Shown: positions 48,208-57,136 of the stretch, in pieces
Layout of the letters: each line of letters opens with the position of its first letter
Numbering within the stretch: the stretch's first letter is position 1
Assembly: GCA_035762565.1 (NCBI GenBank)
Contig: DASTOJ010000005.1
Span: forward strand, 1 to 64,000
Length of the DNA stretch: 64,000 nucleotides
Reading direction: 5' to 3'
From: AR5 sp035762565
GTDB taxonomy: Bacteria; Methylomirabilota; Methylomirabilia; Rokubacteriales; CSP1-6
Position numbers and translations under genes: made by a program
Notes under the pieces: generated by a model
The model's database searches: none
What the model was told of the DNA's origin: nothing
The model's input: the letters and a program-made list of their open reading frames with translations, nothing else

Positions 48208-50162
48208 CGCGCGCCGACGGCCTTCGCCTCCGCGTCCTCGTCCTCGCCGGCCTCCTGGTCCTGGCCTTCACGGGGATCGTCGGCCGCCTCGGCTGGCTGC
48301 AGATCGTCCGCCACGCGGACTTGGCCGCGCTGGCCGAGCGCCAGTACTCGCGCACCGTCGTGCTCCAGGCGCAGCGCGGGCCGATCGTCGACCGGCGGGG
48401 TGTCTCGCTGGCGACCTCGAGCCCGGCCGAGTCGCTCTTCGCCCAGCCGCGGGCCGTCGGCGATCCCGTCCGCGTCGCCGCCCGCCTGGCGCCCCTGCTG
48501 GAGGCGCGGGAGAGCGAGCTGCACGCCGTGCTCACGAGCGGCAAGCCGTTCGTGTGGCTCCGTCGCCGGCTGCCCCCTGCCACCGCCACCGCCGTGAAGG
48601 CGCTCCGCGAGCCGGGGCTGGGCTTCCTGCCCGAGCCGTTGCGGCTCTACCCCAACCGCGAGCTGGCCGCGCACGTGATCGGCTTCGAGGGCGTGGACGG
48701 CGGGCTGGAGGGCATCGAGCGGTCGCTCAACGACGCGCTGGCCGGGACGCCCGGCAAGGCCGTCGTCGGCCGCGACGCGCTCGGACGCGAGGTCGTCACC
48801 GAGGCGGTGCTGCAGGCGCCGCGCGCAGGCCACGGTGTGATGCTGACGCTGGACCGCACCATCCAGTACCTGGCCGAGCGCGAGCTGGACGCCGCCTGGC
48901 GGCGCACGCACGCCAAGGCCGCGATGGCCGTCGCGCTGGATCCGCGCACCGGCGACGTGCTGGCGCTCGCCGTCCGTCCCACCTTCAATCCCAACGCCTT
49001 CCTCGACGCGCCCTCGCCCGAGCACTGGCGCAACCGCGCGGTCACCGATCCGTTCGAGCCGGGCTCGACCTTCAAGGTCATCCTGGCCGCCGCCGCCCTC
49101 GAGGAGGGCGTGGTGCGGCCGGACGACCGCATCTGGGCCGAGAACGGCCGGATCACCATCGCGAAGACGACCATCCGCGACTGGAAGAAGTACGGCTGGC
49201 TGACCTTCGGCGAAGTGCTGCAGAACTCCTCGAACGTGGGATCGATCAAGGTGGGGCTGGCCCTCGGGCGGGAGCGCTACCACCGCTACATGACCGCGTT
49301 CGGCTTCGGCGCGCCCACCGGCATCGGGCTGGCCGGCGAGAGCCGCGGACAGCTGCGCGATCCGCAGCGCTGGTCGGCGCTGTCGCTGCCGACGCTATCG
49401 ATCGGCCAGGAGGTGTCGGTCACCGCGCTCCAGCTGGTCGCGGCGTTCGGCGCCGTCGCCAACGGCGGCACGCTCATGCAGCCCCGCCTGGTGCGGGCCC
49501 TGTTCGACGCCGAGGGCCGCGAGACCCGGCGCTTCGAGCCGCGGGCGGTCCGCCAGGTGATCTCGCCGGAGACAGCGCGGACGCTGACGCGGCTGATGAG
49601 CCAGGTGGTCGCAGCCGGCACCGGCCACAACGCCGCGATCCCCGGCTACGAGGTGGCGGGCAAGACGGGGACGGCGCAGAAGCTCGACCCGGTGACGCGC
49701 CGCTACTCGCGCAATCCAGGCGTGCTGTCGTTCGTCGGCTTCACGCCGGCCGACGAGCCGAGGCTGGTGATGCTCGTGATGCTCGACGAGCCCAAGAACG
49801 AGCGGTGGGGCAGCGAAGCGGCCGCGCCGATCTTCGCGGCGATCGGCGGCGAGGTGCTGCGCTACCTCGACGTGCCCCCCGGGGACGCGGCGCCGCTCCA
49901 GATCGTGACTGGCCCCGCCGAGGGCCCGGCCGGACGGGTGCGGCTGGCCAGCGCCGTGGCCGAGGAGCCAGCCGACACCGGGCTGATGCCCGAGCTGCGC
50001 GGGCAGACGCTCCGTCAGGCCCTGGCCATCCTGGCCCCGCTGGGGGCGGTCGTGAAGGTGCAGGGGCGGGGGCGCGTCAAAGACCAGACGCCGGCGCCCG
50101 GCGAGTCGATGGATCCGACGGTCGCCGTGCGCCTCACCCTGGCCGGCGCCGGCGCGAGATGA
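48204..50162 (+). CDS. ftsI: septal peptidoglycan transpeptidase FtsI (PBP3) with PASTA tail
   Basis: 652 residues from GTG. An N-terminal anchor helix precedes a PBP dimerisation domain starting at RGPIVDRRGVSLA. The transpeptidase has SxxK (EPGSTFKV), SxN (NSSNVGSIK) and KTG (VAGKTGTAQ). About 70 C-terminal residues (MPELRGQTLRQALAILAPLG) form a PASTA domain. It cross-links septal peptidoglycan with FtsW. A PASTA-bearing FtsI is common outside the gammaproteobacteria. Confidence 0.95.
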   Translation: MTRADGLRLRVLVLAGLLVLAFTGIVGRLGWLQIVRHADLAALAERQYSRTVVLQAQRGPIVDRRGVSLATSSPAESLFAQPRAVGDPVRVAARLAPLLEARESELHAVLTSGKPFVWLRRRLPPATATAVKALREPGLGFLPEPLRLYPNRELAAHVIGFEGVDGGLEGIERSLNDALAGTPGKAVVGRDALGREVVTEAVLQAPRAGHGVMLTLDRTIQYLAERELDAAWRRTHAKAAMAVALDPRTGDVLALAVRPTFNPNAFLDAPSPEHWRNRAVTDPFEPGSTFKVILAAAALEEGVVRPDDRIWAENGRITIAKTTIRDWKKYGWLTFGEVLQNSSNVGSIKVGLALGRERYHRYMTAFGFGAPTGIGLAGESRGQLRDPQRWSALSLPTLSIGQEVSVTALQLVAAFGAVANGGTLMQPRLVRALFDAEGRETRRFEPRAVRQVISPETARTLTRLMSQVVAAGTGHNAAIPGYEVAGKTGTAQKLDPVTRRYSRNPGVLSFVGFTPADEPRLVMLVMLDEPKNERWGSEAAAPIFAAIGGEVLRYLDVPPGDAAPLQIVTGPAEGPAGRVRLASAVAEEPADTGLMPELRGQTLRQALAILAPLGAVVKVQGRGRVKDQTPAPGESMDPTVAVRLTLAGAGAR

Positions 50163-50163
50163 G

Positions 50164-51663
50164 ATGGCGAGGAGCGGCGTGGCCGTGAGCGTGCTGCTCG
50201 AGGCGTTGCCCGAGCGGCGGGTGGTCGGCGTGCCGCCGGCGGCGGTGAGCGGTCTGACGGCCGACTCGCGCCGCGTGCGGCCGGGCGACTGCTTCGTCGC
50301 CGTGCCCGGCTTCAAGCAGGACGCCCGGCGCTTCGTGGCCGACGCGGTCGGCCGGGGCGCGCGCCTCGTGGTGACGGAGGGCGAGCCCCTCGCGGACGTG
50401 CCGGTGGCCCAGGTGCTCGTGCCCTCGGCCCGGCGCGCGCTGCCGCGCCTGGCCGACGCCTTTCACGGCCATCCCTCGGGCGCCCTCACGCTGGTGGGCA
50501 TCACCGGCACCAACGGCAAGACGACGACGTCGTACCTCGTCGACGCGCTGCTGCGCGCGCGTGGCCTCGCCACCGGCATCATCGGCACCATCCAGTACGT
50601 GCTGGGCGGCGAGACGCGGCCCGCCGGCCAGACGACGCCGGAGGCGCTCGAGATCCAGGGGATGCTGGCCGAGATGCGCGCGCGCGCCATCGGCGGCGTG
50701 GCGATGGAGGTCTCCTCGCACGCGCTGGCACTCTCGCGGGTCGACGGGCTGGACTTCGACGTCGCCGTGTTCACGAACCTCACCCAGGACCACCTGGACT
50801 TTCACGGCACCTTCGACGAGTACCGCCGCGCCAAGCGCCGCCTCTTCGAGCTGCTGGCGGCCTCGCCCAAACCCCGGCGCACCGCCGTCGTCAATGCCGA
50901 CGATCCCTCGGGCGCCGCCATGGTGGCCGGGCTCGACGTGCCGGTGCTGCCGTTCGGGCTCGGGCCGCACGCCCGCGTGCGCGCCGTCGGGCACGCGTCC
51001 GACCTCGACGGCATCCGCATGACGGTCGACACGCCGGCCGGCCGGCTGGCGCTGGCCTCGCCGCTCATCGGCGAGCACAACGTGATGAACCTGCTCGGGG
51101 CCGTCGCCACCGGGCTGGCGCTCGGCCTGGCGCCGGACGCCATCGCGCGCGCGCTGGCGGCGGTGCGCACGGTGCCGGGGCGGTTCGAGCAGGTGCACGC
51201 GGGGCAGCCGTTCCTGGTCGTCGTGGACTACGCGCACACCCCCGACGCGCTCGAGCGCGTGCTGGCCACGGCGCGCAAGATCACGCCGGGCCGGCTGGCC
51301 GTGGTGTTCGGCTGCGGCGGCGACCGCGACCGCGGCAAGCGCCCGATCATGGGCGAGATCGCCGCGCGGCTCTGCGACCGCGTGTGGGTCACCTCCGACA
51401 ACCCGCGCTCGGAGCGGCCGGCGGCCATCCTCGACGAGATCCTCGCCGGCGTCGGCCGCGTTGGAGGCGCCGGCGACCGGTGCGCGACCGACCCCGACCG
51501 CCGGGCGGCGATCCGGGCCGCGCTCGGCTGGGCGCGCGCCGGCGACACCGTGGTCATCGCGGGGAAGGGCCACGAGACGTACCAGCTCGTCGGCGCCGAC
51601 GTCCTCGACTTCGACGACCGCGCGGTCGCGCGCGAGATCCTGACCGCCGGCGGGCGGCAATGA
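50164..51663 (+). CDS. murE: UDP-MurNAc-tripeptide ligase MurE (meso-DAP type)
   Basis: 499 residues from ATG one base after ftsI. The Mur ligase ATP site is GITGTNGKTTTSYL, with MEVSSHALALSRVDGL and NADDPSGAA. The substrate-selecting motif DNPRSE is present, which marks addition of meso-diaminopimelate rather than lysine. The four-base overlap with murF implies coupling. Confidence 0.97.
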   Translation: MARSGVAVSVLLEALPERRVVGVPPAAVSGLTADSRRVRPGDCFVAVPGFKQDARRFVADAVGRGARLVVTEGEPLADVPVAQVLVPSARRALPRLADAFHGHPSGALTLVGITGTNGKTTTSYLVDALLRARGLATGIIGTIQYVLGGETRPAGQTTPEALEIQGMLAEMRARAIGGVAMEVSSHALALSRVDGLDFDVAVFTNLTQDHLDFHGTFDEYRRAKRRLFELLAASPKPRRTAVVNADDPSGAAMVAGLDVPVLPFGLGPHARVRAVGHASDLDGIRMTVDTPAGRLALASPLIGEHNVMNLLGAVATGLALGLAPDAIARALAAVRTVPGRFEQVHAGQPFLVVVDYAHTPDALERVLATARKITPGRLAVVFGCGGDRDRGKRPIMGEIAARLCDRVWVTSDNPRSERPAAILDEILAGVGRVGGAGDRCATDPDRRAAIRAALGWARAGDTVVIAGKGHETYQLVGADVLDFDDRAVAREILTAGGRQ

Positions 51664-53075
51664 GCCGCCTCCCGCCCTTCACCGTGCAGGACATCGTGCG
51701 CGCCACCCACGGCGCCCTGGTGGCGGGCGACCTCGGCATCCCGGTCAGCGGCGTGTCGATCGACTCGCGCACGCTCGGCGTCGGCGAGGCGTTCTTCGCC
51801 ATCCAGGGGCACCGGCTCGACGGCCACGCCTTCCTGGCGGAGGCGGCCGCGCGCGGCGCCGCCTGCCTCGTCGTGCACGCGCTGCCGGACGACGTGCCGG
51901 CCAACGTCCCGCTCGTGCTCGTCGAGGAGACCACCGCCGCCCTCGGGCGGCTGGGCGCCTGGCACCGCGGCCGCTTCGCGATCCCGGTCGTCGCCGTCAC
52001 CGGGAGCAACGGCAAGACGACGACCAAGGAGCTGGCGGCGGGTGTCCTCGCCACGCGGTGGGCGGTGCTGCGGCCCGAGCGGTCCTTCAACAACCAGTGG
52101 GGGCTGCCGCTCACTCTGCTGCGGCTGGGACCCGAGCACGAGGCCGTCGTGCTGGAGATCGGCACCAACGCCCGCGGCGAGATCGCGACGCTGGCCGCGC
52201 TGGCCTCGCCCACGGTCGGCGTCGTCACCACCGTCGCCGGCGTCCACACCGAGTTTCTGGGGTCGCTCGACGGCGTCCGCGAGGAGAAAGCGGGCCTGGT
52301 GCGCGCGCTGCCGGCGGACGGGGTGGCCGTGCTCAACGCCGATGACCCGCGGGTGGCCGGCATGGCGCGCGAGACGCGCGCGCGCGTGGTGACGTACGGG
52401 CGCGGCGCGACGGCCCAGGTGCGGGCGAGCGACGAGGTCGAGGACGAGCGGGGCCTGGCGTTCGTGCTGCGCGCCGGCGGCGCGCAGCAGCCGGTGACGC
52501 TGGGTCTGGCCGGCCGCCACAACGTGACCAACGCGCTGGCCGCCGCGGCCGCCGGCGTGGCGCTGGGCCTGTCGCTGGCCGAGATCGCCCGCGGGCTCGG
52601 CGGCGTGCCGCCGGTGGCCGGCCGCTGCGTGTGGCGGCAGGCGGGCGACGTCACGATCCTCGACGACACCTACAACGCCAGCCCGGTGTCGGTCCGGGCC
52701 GCCCTGGACACGGTGGCCGCCCATCGCCGCGGACGGCGCGTGGTCGTGGTGCTGGGCGACATGCTCGAGCTCGGCGCGACGACCGACGAGGCGCATCGCG
52801 AGGTGGGCCGCCAGGTGGCGGCACTGCCCGCCGACGAGCTGGTCGGCGTGGGGCGCGCGATGCCCGCCGCCGTGGAGGCCGCTCGCGAGGCCGGCCTCGG
52901 CGAGGCGCGCCACCTCACGACGTTCGAGGACACGGTCGCCCACCTGCTCAAGCGGCTGGCCCCCGGCGACCTGGTGCTGGTGAAGGGCTCGCGTGGCATG
53001 CGTATGGAGCGCGTGGTGGATGCGCTCGTCGCCCGCCTGGCCCGGGCGGGACGCGAGCGATCGGACCCCGAATGA
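51660..53075 (+). CDS. murF: UDP-MurNAc-tripeptide:D-Ala-D-Ala ligase MurF
   Basis: 471 residues from ATG. It has an N-terminal substrate domain (SIDSRTLGVGEAFFAIQG), the P-loop VTGSNGKTTTKEL, LEIGTNARGEIATLA and LDDTYNASPVSVRAAL typical of MurF. It adds D-Ala-D-Ala to complete the cytoplasmic pentapeptide precursor. No ddl gene is in the window, so the dipeptide must be made elsewhere. Confidence 0.97.
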   Translation: MSRLPPFTVQDIVRATHGALVAGDLGIPVSGVSIDSRTLGVGEAFFAIQGHRLDGHAFLAEAAARGAACLVVHALPDDVPANVPLVLVEETTAALGRLGAWHRGRFAIPVVAVTGSNGKTTTKELAAGVLATRWAVLRPERSFNNQWGLPLTLLRLGPEHEAVVLEIGTNARGEIATLAALASPTVGVVTTVAGVHTEFLGSLDGVREEKAGLVRALPADGVAVLNADDPRVAGMARETRARVVTYGRGATAQVRASDEVEDERGLAFVLRAGGAQQPVTLGLAGRHNVTNALAAAAAGVALGLSLAEIARGLGGVPPVAGRCVWRQAGDVTILDDTYNASPVSVRAALDTVAAHRRGRRVVVVLGDMLELGATTDEAHREVGRQVAALPADELVGVGRAMPAAVEAAREAGLGEARHLTTFEDTVAHLLKRLAPGDLVLVKGSRGMRMERVVDALVARLARAGRERSDPE

Positions 53076-53084
53076 GGATGGCGG

Positions 53085-54164
53085 ATGCTCTACCACTTCC
53101 TCGTGCCGCTGGCGAAGGACTACATCGTCTTCAACGTCTTCCGGTACCTGACGTTCCGGTCCTTCATGGCCCTCATCACGGCGCTGGTGATCTCGCTGGT
53201 GATCGGGCCCTGGCTCATCGGCCGCCTGAAGCGGATGCAGCGCGGCGCCGAGACGATCCGCGAGGACACCCCGGAGCGCCATCGCGGGAAGACGGGCACG
53301 CCCACGATGGGTGGCGTGGTGGTCCTGGCGGCCATCCTGGGGTCGACCATGCTGTGGGCCAACCTCACCAACCGCTACGTCTGGGTCGTGATGCTGGCGA
53401 TCAGCGGGTTCGGCCTCATCGGCATGGGGGACGACTGGCTCAAGATCAAGAAGCGCCGCGGCCTGTCGGCCCGGGTGAAGCTCGGCCTGCAGCTGCTGCT
53501 GACGCTGGCGATCTTGCAGATCGTGTTCTGGCAGCCGCGGGCGGACTGGCAGCCGGTGCTGGCCATCCCCTTCTTCAAGGGCTGGCTGATCGACCTCGGC
53601 TGGTGGTGGTTCCCCTTCGCGATGCTGGTGGTGGTGGGCGCCTCGAACGCGGTGAACCTCACCGACGGTCTCGACGGCCTGGCGATCGGCCCCATCGTGA
53701 TGGCCGGCGGCGCCTTCGCCGTCATCGCCTACCTGACCGGCAACTTCCGGGCGGCCGACTATCTCAAGATCCTCAACGTCCGTGGCGCGGGCGAGCTGAC
53801 GGTGTTCTGCGCGGCGCTGATCGGGGCGGCGGTGGGCTTTCTGTGGTTCAACTGCCATCCGGCCGAGGTCTTCATGGGCGACGCCGGCTCGCTGGCGCTG
53901 GGCGGCGCGATCGGCATGCTGGCCGTGCTGACCAAGGCCGAGCTGCTGCTGCCGCTCATCGGGGGCCTCTACGTGGTGGAGGCGGCGTCGGTCATCATCC
54001 AGGTGGTGTCCTTCAAGCTGACGGGCCGCCGGGTCTTCCGCATGGCACCGCTGCACCACCACTACGAGTTGACCGGTTGGCCCGAGCCCAAGATCGTCGT
54101 GCGGTTCTGGATCGTCTCGTTCGCGCTGGCGCTGCTGGCGCTCACGACCCTCAAGCTCCGGTGA
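53085..54164 (+). CDS. mraY: phospho-MurNAc-pentapeptide transferase MraY
   Basis: 359 residues and ten helices. Signatures are KTGTPTMGGVVVL, the Mg2+-binding aspartates in GMGDDWLKIKKRRGLS, NAVNLTDGLDGLAIG, FMGDAGSLALGG and the loop MAPLHHHYELTGWPE. It transfers phospho-MurNAc-pentapeptide to undecaprenyl phosphate, producing lipid I in the membrane. Confidence 0.98.
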   Translation: MLYHFLVPLAKDYIVFNVFRYLTFRSFMALITALVISLVIGPWLIGRLKRMQRGAETIREDTPERHRGKTGTPTMGGVVVLAAILGSTMLWANLTNRYVWVVMLAISGFGLIGMGDDWLKIKKRRGLSARVKLGLQLLLTLAILQIVFWQPRADWQPVLAIPFFKGWLIDLGWWWFPFAMLVVVGASNAVNLTDGLDGLAIGPIVMAGGAFAVIAYLTGNFRAADYLKILNVRGAGELTVFCAALIGAAVGFLWFNCHPAEVFMGDAGSLALGGAIGMLAVLTKAELLLPLIGGLYVVEAASVIIQVVSFKLTGRRVFRMAPLHHHYELTGWPEPKIVVRFWIVSFALALLALTTLKLR

Positions 54165-54180
54165 CGAGGAGGGCGGCCTG

Positions 54181-54235
54181 ATGATTGCGCTCGCAGTGCG
54201 AGCCGCAGCCGAAGGCGAGGTGAGCCAATGATTGC
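54181..54235 (+). repeat. repeat insertion flanked by 8-base direct repeats at the murD start
   Basis: ATGATTGC occurs at 54181-54188 and again at 54228-54235. Between them are 39 bases that contain GCAGTGCGAGCCG, the core of the 42-base repeats at 37172 and 37223, and GGCGAGGTGAGCC. The layout is that of a short mobile repeat inserted at a start codon with target duplication. The upstream ATG opens a 16-codon reading frame whose TGA overlaps the murD ATG. Confidence 0.6.
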
Positions 54236-55631
54236 CCTGGAGGACGACGTGGCGACGCGGGGGAGGGCCTGGCTGGCCTCGCTGGCCGGTCGCCGGGTGA
54301 CGGTCGTCGGGCTGGCGCGGAGCGGGATCGCCGCCATCCGTCTGCTGCGCGAGGCGGGCGCCATCGTCACCGGCAGCGACGTCAAGGCGCTCGACGCGCT
54401 CGGGCGCGAGGTGGCGGCCCTGCGGGATGCCGGCGTGCGGCTGGTCACCAACGGCGACGCCCACCACGCCTTCGAGGGCGCGACGCTGGTCGTCGTCAGC
54501 CCGGGAGTGCCGCTCGACTCGCCGCAGCTGGCGCCGGCGCGCGCGGCCCGGCTGCCGATCATCGGCGAGCTGGAGCTGGGCTGGCGGGCGATGGAGGCGG
54601 TGACGATCGCCATCACCGGCACCAACGGCAAGACGACCACCACGGCGCTGACCGGCGCCTTGCTGGCCGAGCAGCCGCGGCCGGTGCTGGTGGCCGGCAA
54701 CATCGGCACGCCGCTGGCCGCCGGCGCCCTGACCTTTCCGCGCGACGGGCTGGTCGTCGCCGAGGTCTCGTCGTTCCAGCTGGAGAGCATCGACACGTTC
54801 CAGCCGCGCGTGGCGGCCGTGCTCAACGTCACACCCGACCACCTCGACCGTCACGGCTCGTTCGACGCTTACGTCGACGCCAAGGCCCGGATCTTCCTGA
54901 ACCAGACGACCACCGACTGCGCCGTGCTGAACGCCGACGACCCGGCCGCGGCGGCGCTGGCGCCGCGCACGCGCGGCCGGGTGATCTGGTTCAGCCGCCG
55001 CCGGCCGCTCGAGCCCGGCGTCTTCGTGAGCGGCGACGGCTGGGTGGCGGCCCGGCTCAACGGCCATGTCGAGGCGATCTGCCCGCTGGCCGAGATGCAG
55101 CTGCGTGGCCAGCACAACGTCGAGAACGTGCTGGCCGCGACCGCCTGCGCGCTCTGGCTCGGTCTCGGCGCCGCCGCCATCCGCCGGGCCATCGGCCGCT
55201 TCCGGGCCGTCGAGCACCGCATCGAGTTCGTCCGCGACCTGCGCGGCGTCCAGTTCTACAACGACTCCAAGGGCACCAACGTCGCCTCCACGATCAAGGC
55301 GCTCGAGAGCTTCCAGGAGCGCGTGGTGCTGATCGCCGGCGGCAAGGGCAAGGGCCAGGACTTCGCCCCGCTCGCCGGGGCCGCGCGCGGGCGCGTGAGC
55401 CACGCCGTCGTGATCGGCGAGGACGGTCCGAAGATCGGCGCCGCCCTCGCCGCGATCGGCATCGCGGTGAGCGCGGCGGCCACGATGCAGTCGGCGATCG
55501 AGGGGGCGCGCGCGCAGGCCCGGCCCGGCGACGTCGTCCTCCTCTCGCCGGCCTGCGCCTCCTTCGACATGTTCGACAACTACGAGCACCGCGGCGACGT
55601 CTTCAAGCGCCTCGTCGGAGCGCTCGATTGA
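54228..55631 (+). CDS. murD: UDP-MurNAc-alanine:D-glutamate ligase MurD
   Basis: 467 residues from ATG 54228. The N-terminal Rossmann part has RVTVVGLARSGIAAIRLL. The ATP site is ITGTNGKTTTTALTGALL, followed by VAEVSSFQLESIDTFQPRVA, NVTPDHLDRHGSF, and the C-terminal NDSKGTNVASTIKALES and LLSPACASFDMF. It adds D-Glu to UDP-MurNAc-L-Ala. The start lies immediately after the inserted repeat. Confidence 0.97.
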   Translation: MIALEDDVATRGRAWLASLAGRRVTVVGLARSGIAAIRLLREAGAIVTGSDVKALDALGREVAALRDAGVRLVTNGDAHHAFEGATLVVVSPGVPLDSPQLAPARAARLPIIGELELGWRAMEAVTIAITGTNGKTTTTALTGALLAEQPRPVLVAGNIGTPLAAGALTFPRDGLVVAEVSSFQLESIDTFQPRVAAVLNVTPDHLDRHGSFDAYVDAKARIFLNQTTTDCAVLNADDPAAAALAPRTRGRVIWFSRRRPLEPGVFVSGDGWVAARLNGHVEAICPLAEMQLRGQHNVENVLAATACALWLGLGAAAIRRAIGRFRAVEHRIEFVRDLRGVQFYNDSKGTNVASTIKALESFQERVVLIAGGKGKGQDFAPLAGAARGRVSHAVVIGEDGPKIGAALAAIGIAVSAAATMQSAIEGARAQARPGDVVLLSPACASFDMFDNYEHRGDVFKRLVGALD

Positions 55632-55661
55632 CCCCGCGCGCGCCGCGATGACCCCGCGCAT

Positions 55662-55897
55662 CGCTGACGGCGGGGGGGGTGGGCGGGTGCCCCGGGCGCG
55701 CCACGGATGGCTCGCCTGTACGCTGCTGCGCGTTCCGGGCGCGGCTCGCGCGACCCCCCCATCCCCCAGCGGGGGCTGGGGCGCGGCCGGTCGAGGCGTC
55801 GGCGGCGCGCTCGCCGCACCCGGAACGCGCGCAGCGACGACGGCTCGCCATCAAGTGGCGCGCCCGGGGCACCCGCCCATCCCCCCCGCCGTCAGCG
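55662..55897. repeat. 236-bp long inverted repeat element, copy 2
   Basis: The outer arms (CGCTGACGGCGGGGGGG and its reverse complement) pair over about 45 bases with one gap. The inner part has GGATGGCTCGCCTGTACGCTG on the left, GACGACGGCTCGCCATCAAG on the right and CCCCCCCATCCCCC at the centre, as in copy 1 (31371-31628). It fills most of the 407-base murD-ftsW gap; the remaining 140 bases hold a weak promoter candidate (TTGACC at 55922 with TACACC at 55946). Confidence 0.85.
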
Positions 55898-56038
55898 CGC
55901 CCGGAGCCCCGCGACCGCCGTTTGACCTCGGGTGGGCTCCGTCCGTACACCCGTCCTCCCACACCCTCGGATTCGTGATGCAGAGGGCCATCGCCACCGG
56001 CGCGACGGGGCGCCGCGCGGCCGGCGAGGGGCGATAGC

Positions 56039-57136
56039 GTGCCGAGGAAGCTGACGCCGGACATGTGGCTGTTCGGGGTCGCAGTGGTGCTGCTGTCGGC
56101 GGGCGTGGTGATGGTGTACTCGGCGAGCGCGATCGTGGCGGCGGACCGGTTTCACGATCCGTACTTCTTTCTCAAGAAGCAGCTGTTCTGGGCGCTGCTG
56201 GGGTCGGTCACGATGCTGCTGGCCATCCGGGTCGACTACCGGAAGCTGGAGCGGTTCGTGCTGCCGGCGCTGATCGTGGCGGGGGTGCTGCTGGTGCTCG
56301 TGCTGGTGCCGCCGATCGGCCAGGCGATCAACGGGACGCGGCGCTGGATCCGGCTGGGAGCCGTGTCGTTCCAGCCGGCCGAGCTGGCCAAGCTGGCGCT
56401 CGTCTTCTACCTGGCGGCCTTCGTGGCGCGGCGGCACGCGGTGCTGGGCGAGGTGCGGCGCGGACTGCTGCCCCCGCTGGTGGTGGCGGGCGCGTTCGCG
56501 GGCCTCGTGTTCGTGCAGCCCGATCTCGGCAACTGCCTGACGCTGATCGCGCTGACGTTCGGGTTGCTGTACCTGGCGGGGGCGCCGGTCCGCCACCTGC
56601 TGTGGGCGCTGGCGCCGGCGCTGCCGCTGCTGGCGATCGCGATCTACGCGGCGCCCTATCGCCTGCGGCGGATGACGGCGTTCTGGGACCCCTGGTCCGA
56701 TCCGCGGGGGAGCGGCTTCCAGATCATCCAGTCGTGGCTGGCCTTCGGCAACGGCGGCCTCACCGGCCAGGGCATCGGCGGCTCACGGCAGAAGCTGTTC
56801 TACCTGCCCGAGGCGCACACGGATTTCATCTTCGCCGTGGTGGGCGAGGAGCTGGGTTTCGTCGGCGCCGCGCTGTTCGTCGCGCTGTTCGCGGTGCTGA
56901 TCTGGCGGGGGCTGCGCATCGGGCTGCGCACGGCGGAGCCGTTCGGGGCGTACCTCGCGCTCGGCATCACGCTGCTCATCGCCACCCAGACGCTCGTCAA
57001 TCTGGGCGTGGTCACCGGCCTGCTGCCCACCAAGGGGCTGCCGCTGCCGTTCGTCTCCTTCGGCGGCTCGGCGCTGCTGATGACCATGCTGTCGACCGGC
57101 GTGCTCCTCAACATCTCCCAGCACGCCCATGTATAA
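56039..57136 (+). CDS. ftsW: septal peptidoglycan polymerase FtsW
   Basis: 365 residues from GTG 56039, about ten helices. SEDS-family signatures are VMVYSASAIVA, NGTRRWIRLGAVSFQPAELAKLAL, DLGNCLTLIAL (catalytic Asp region), LPEAHTDFIFAVVGEELGFVG and LPLPFVSFGGSALL. It polymerises lipid II into glycan strands with FtsI. Its stop lies inside murC, with no murG between them. Confidence 0.96.
   Translation: MPRKLTPDMWLFGVAVVLLSAGVVMVYSASAIVAADRFHDPYFFLKKQLFWALLGSVTMLLAIRVDYRKLERFVLPALIVAGVLLVLVLVPPIGQAINGTRRWIRLGAVSFQPAELAKLALVFYLAAFVARRHAVLGEVRRGLLPPLVVAGAFAGLVFVQPDLGNCLTLIALTFGLLYLAGAPVRHLLWALAPALPLLAIAIYAAPYRLRRMTAFWDPWSDPRGSGFQIIQSWLAFGNGGLTGQGIGGSRQKLFYLPEAHTDFIFAVVGEELGFVGAALFVALFAVLIWRGLRIGLRTAEPFGAYLALGITLLIATQTLVNLGVVTGLLPTKGLPLPFVSFGGSALLMTMLSTGVLLNISQHAHV

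Noticed and set aside
51228..55661. A 1477-codon open frame on the minus strand opposite murE-murF-mraY-murD
   Set aside because: It lies opposite four certain genes, is rich in His/Arg/Gly/Asp as expected from complementary high-GC codons, and shows no domain. It is a shadow of the plus-strand genes.
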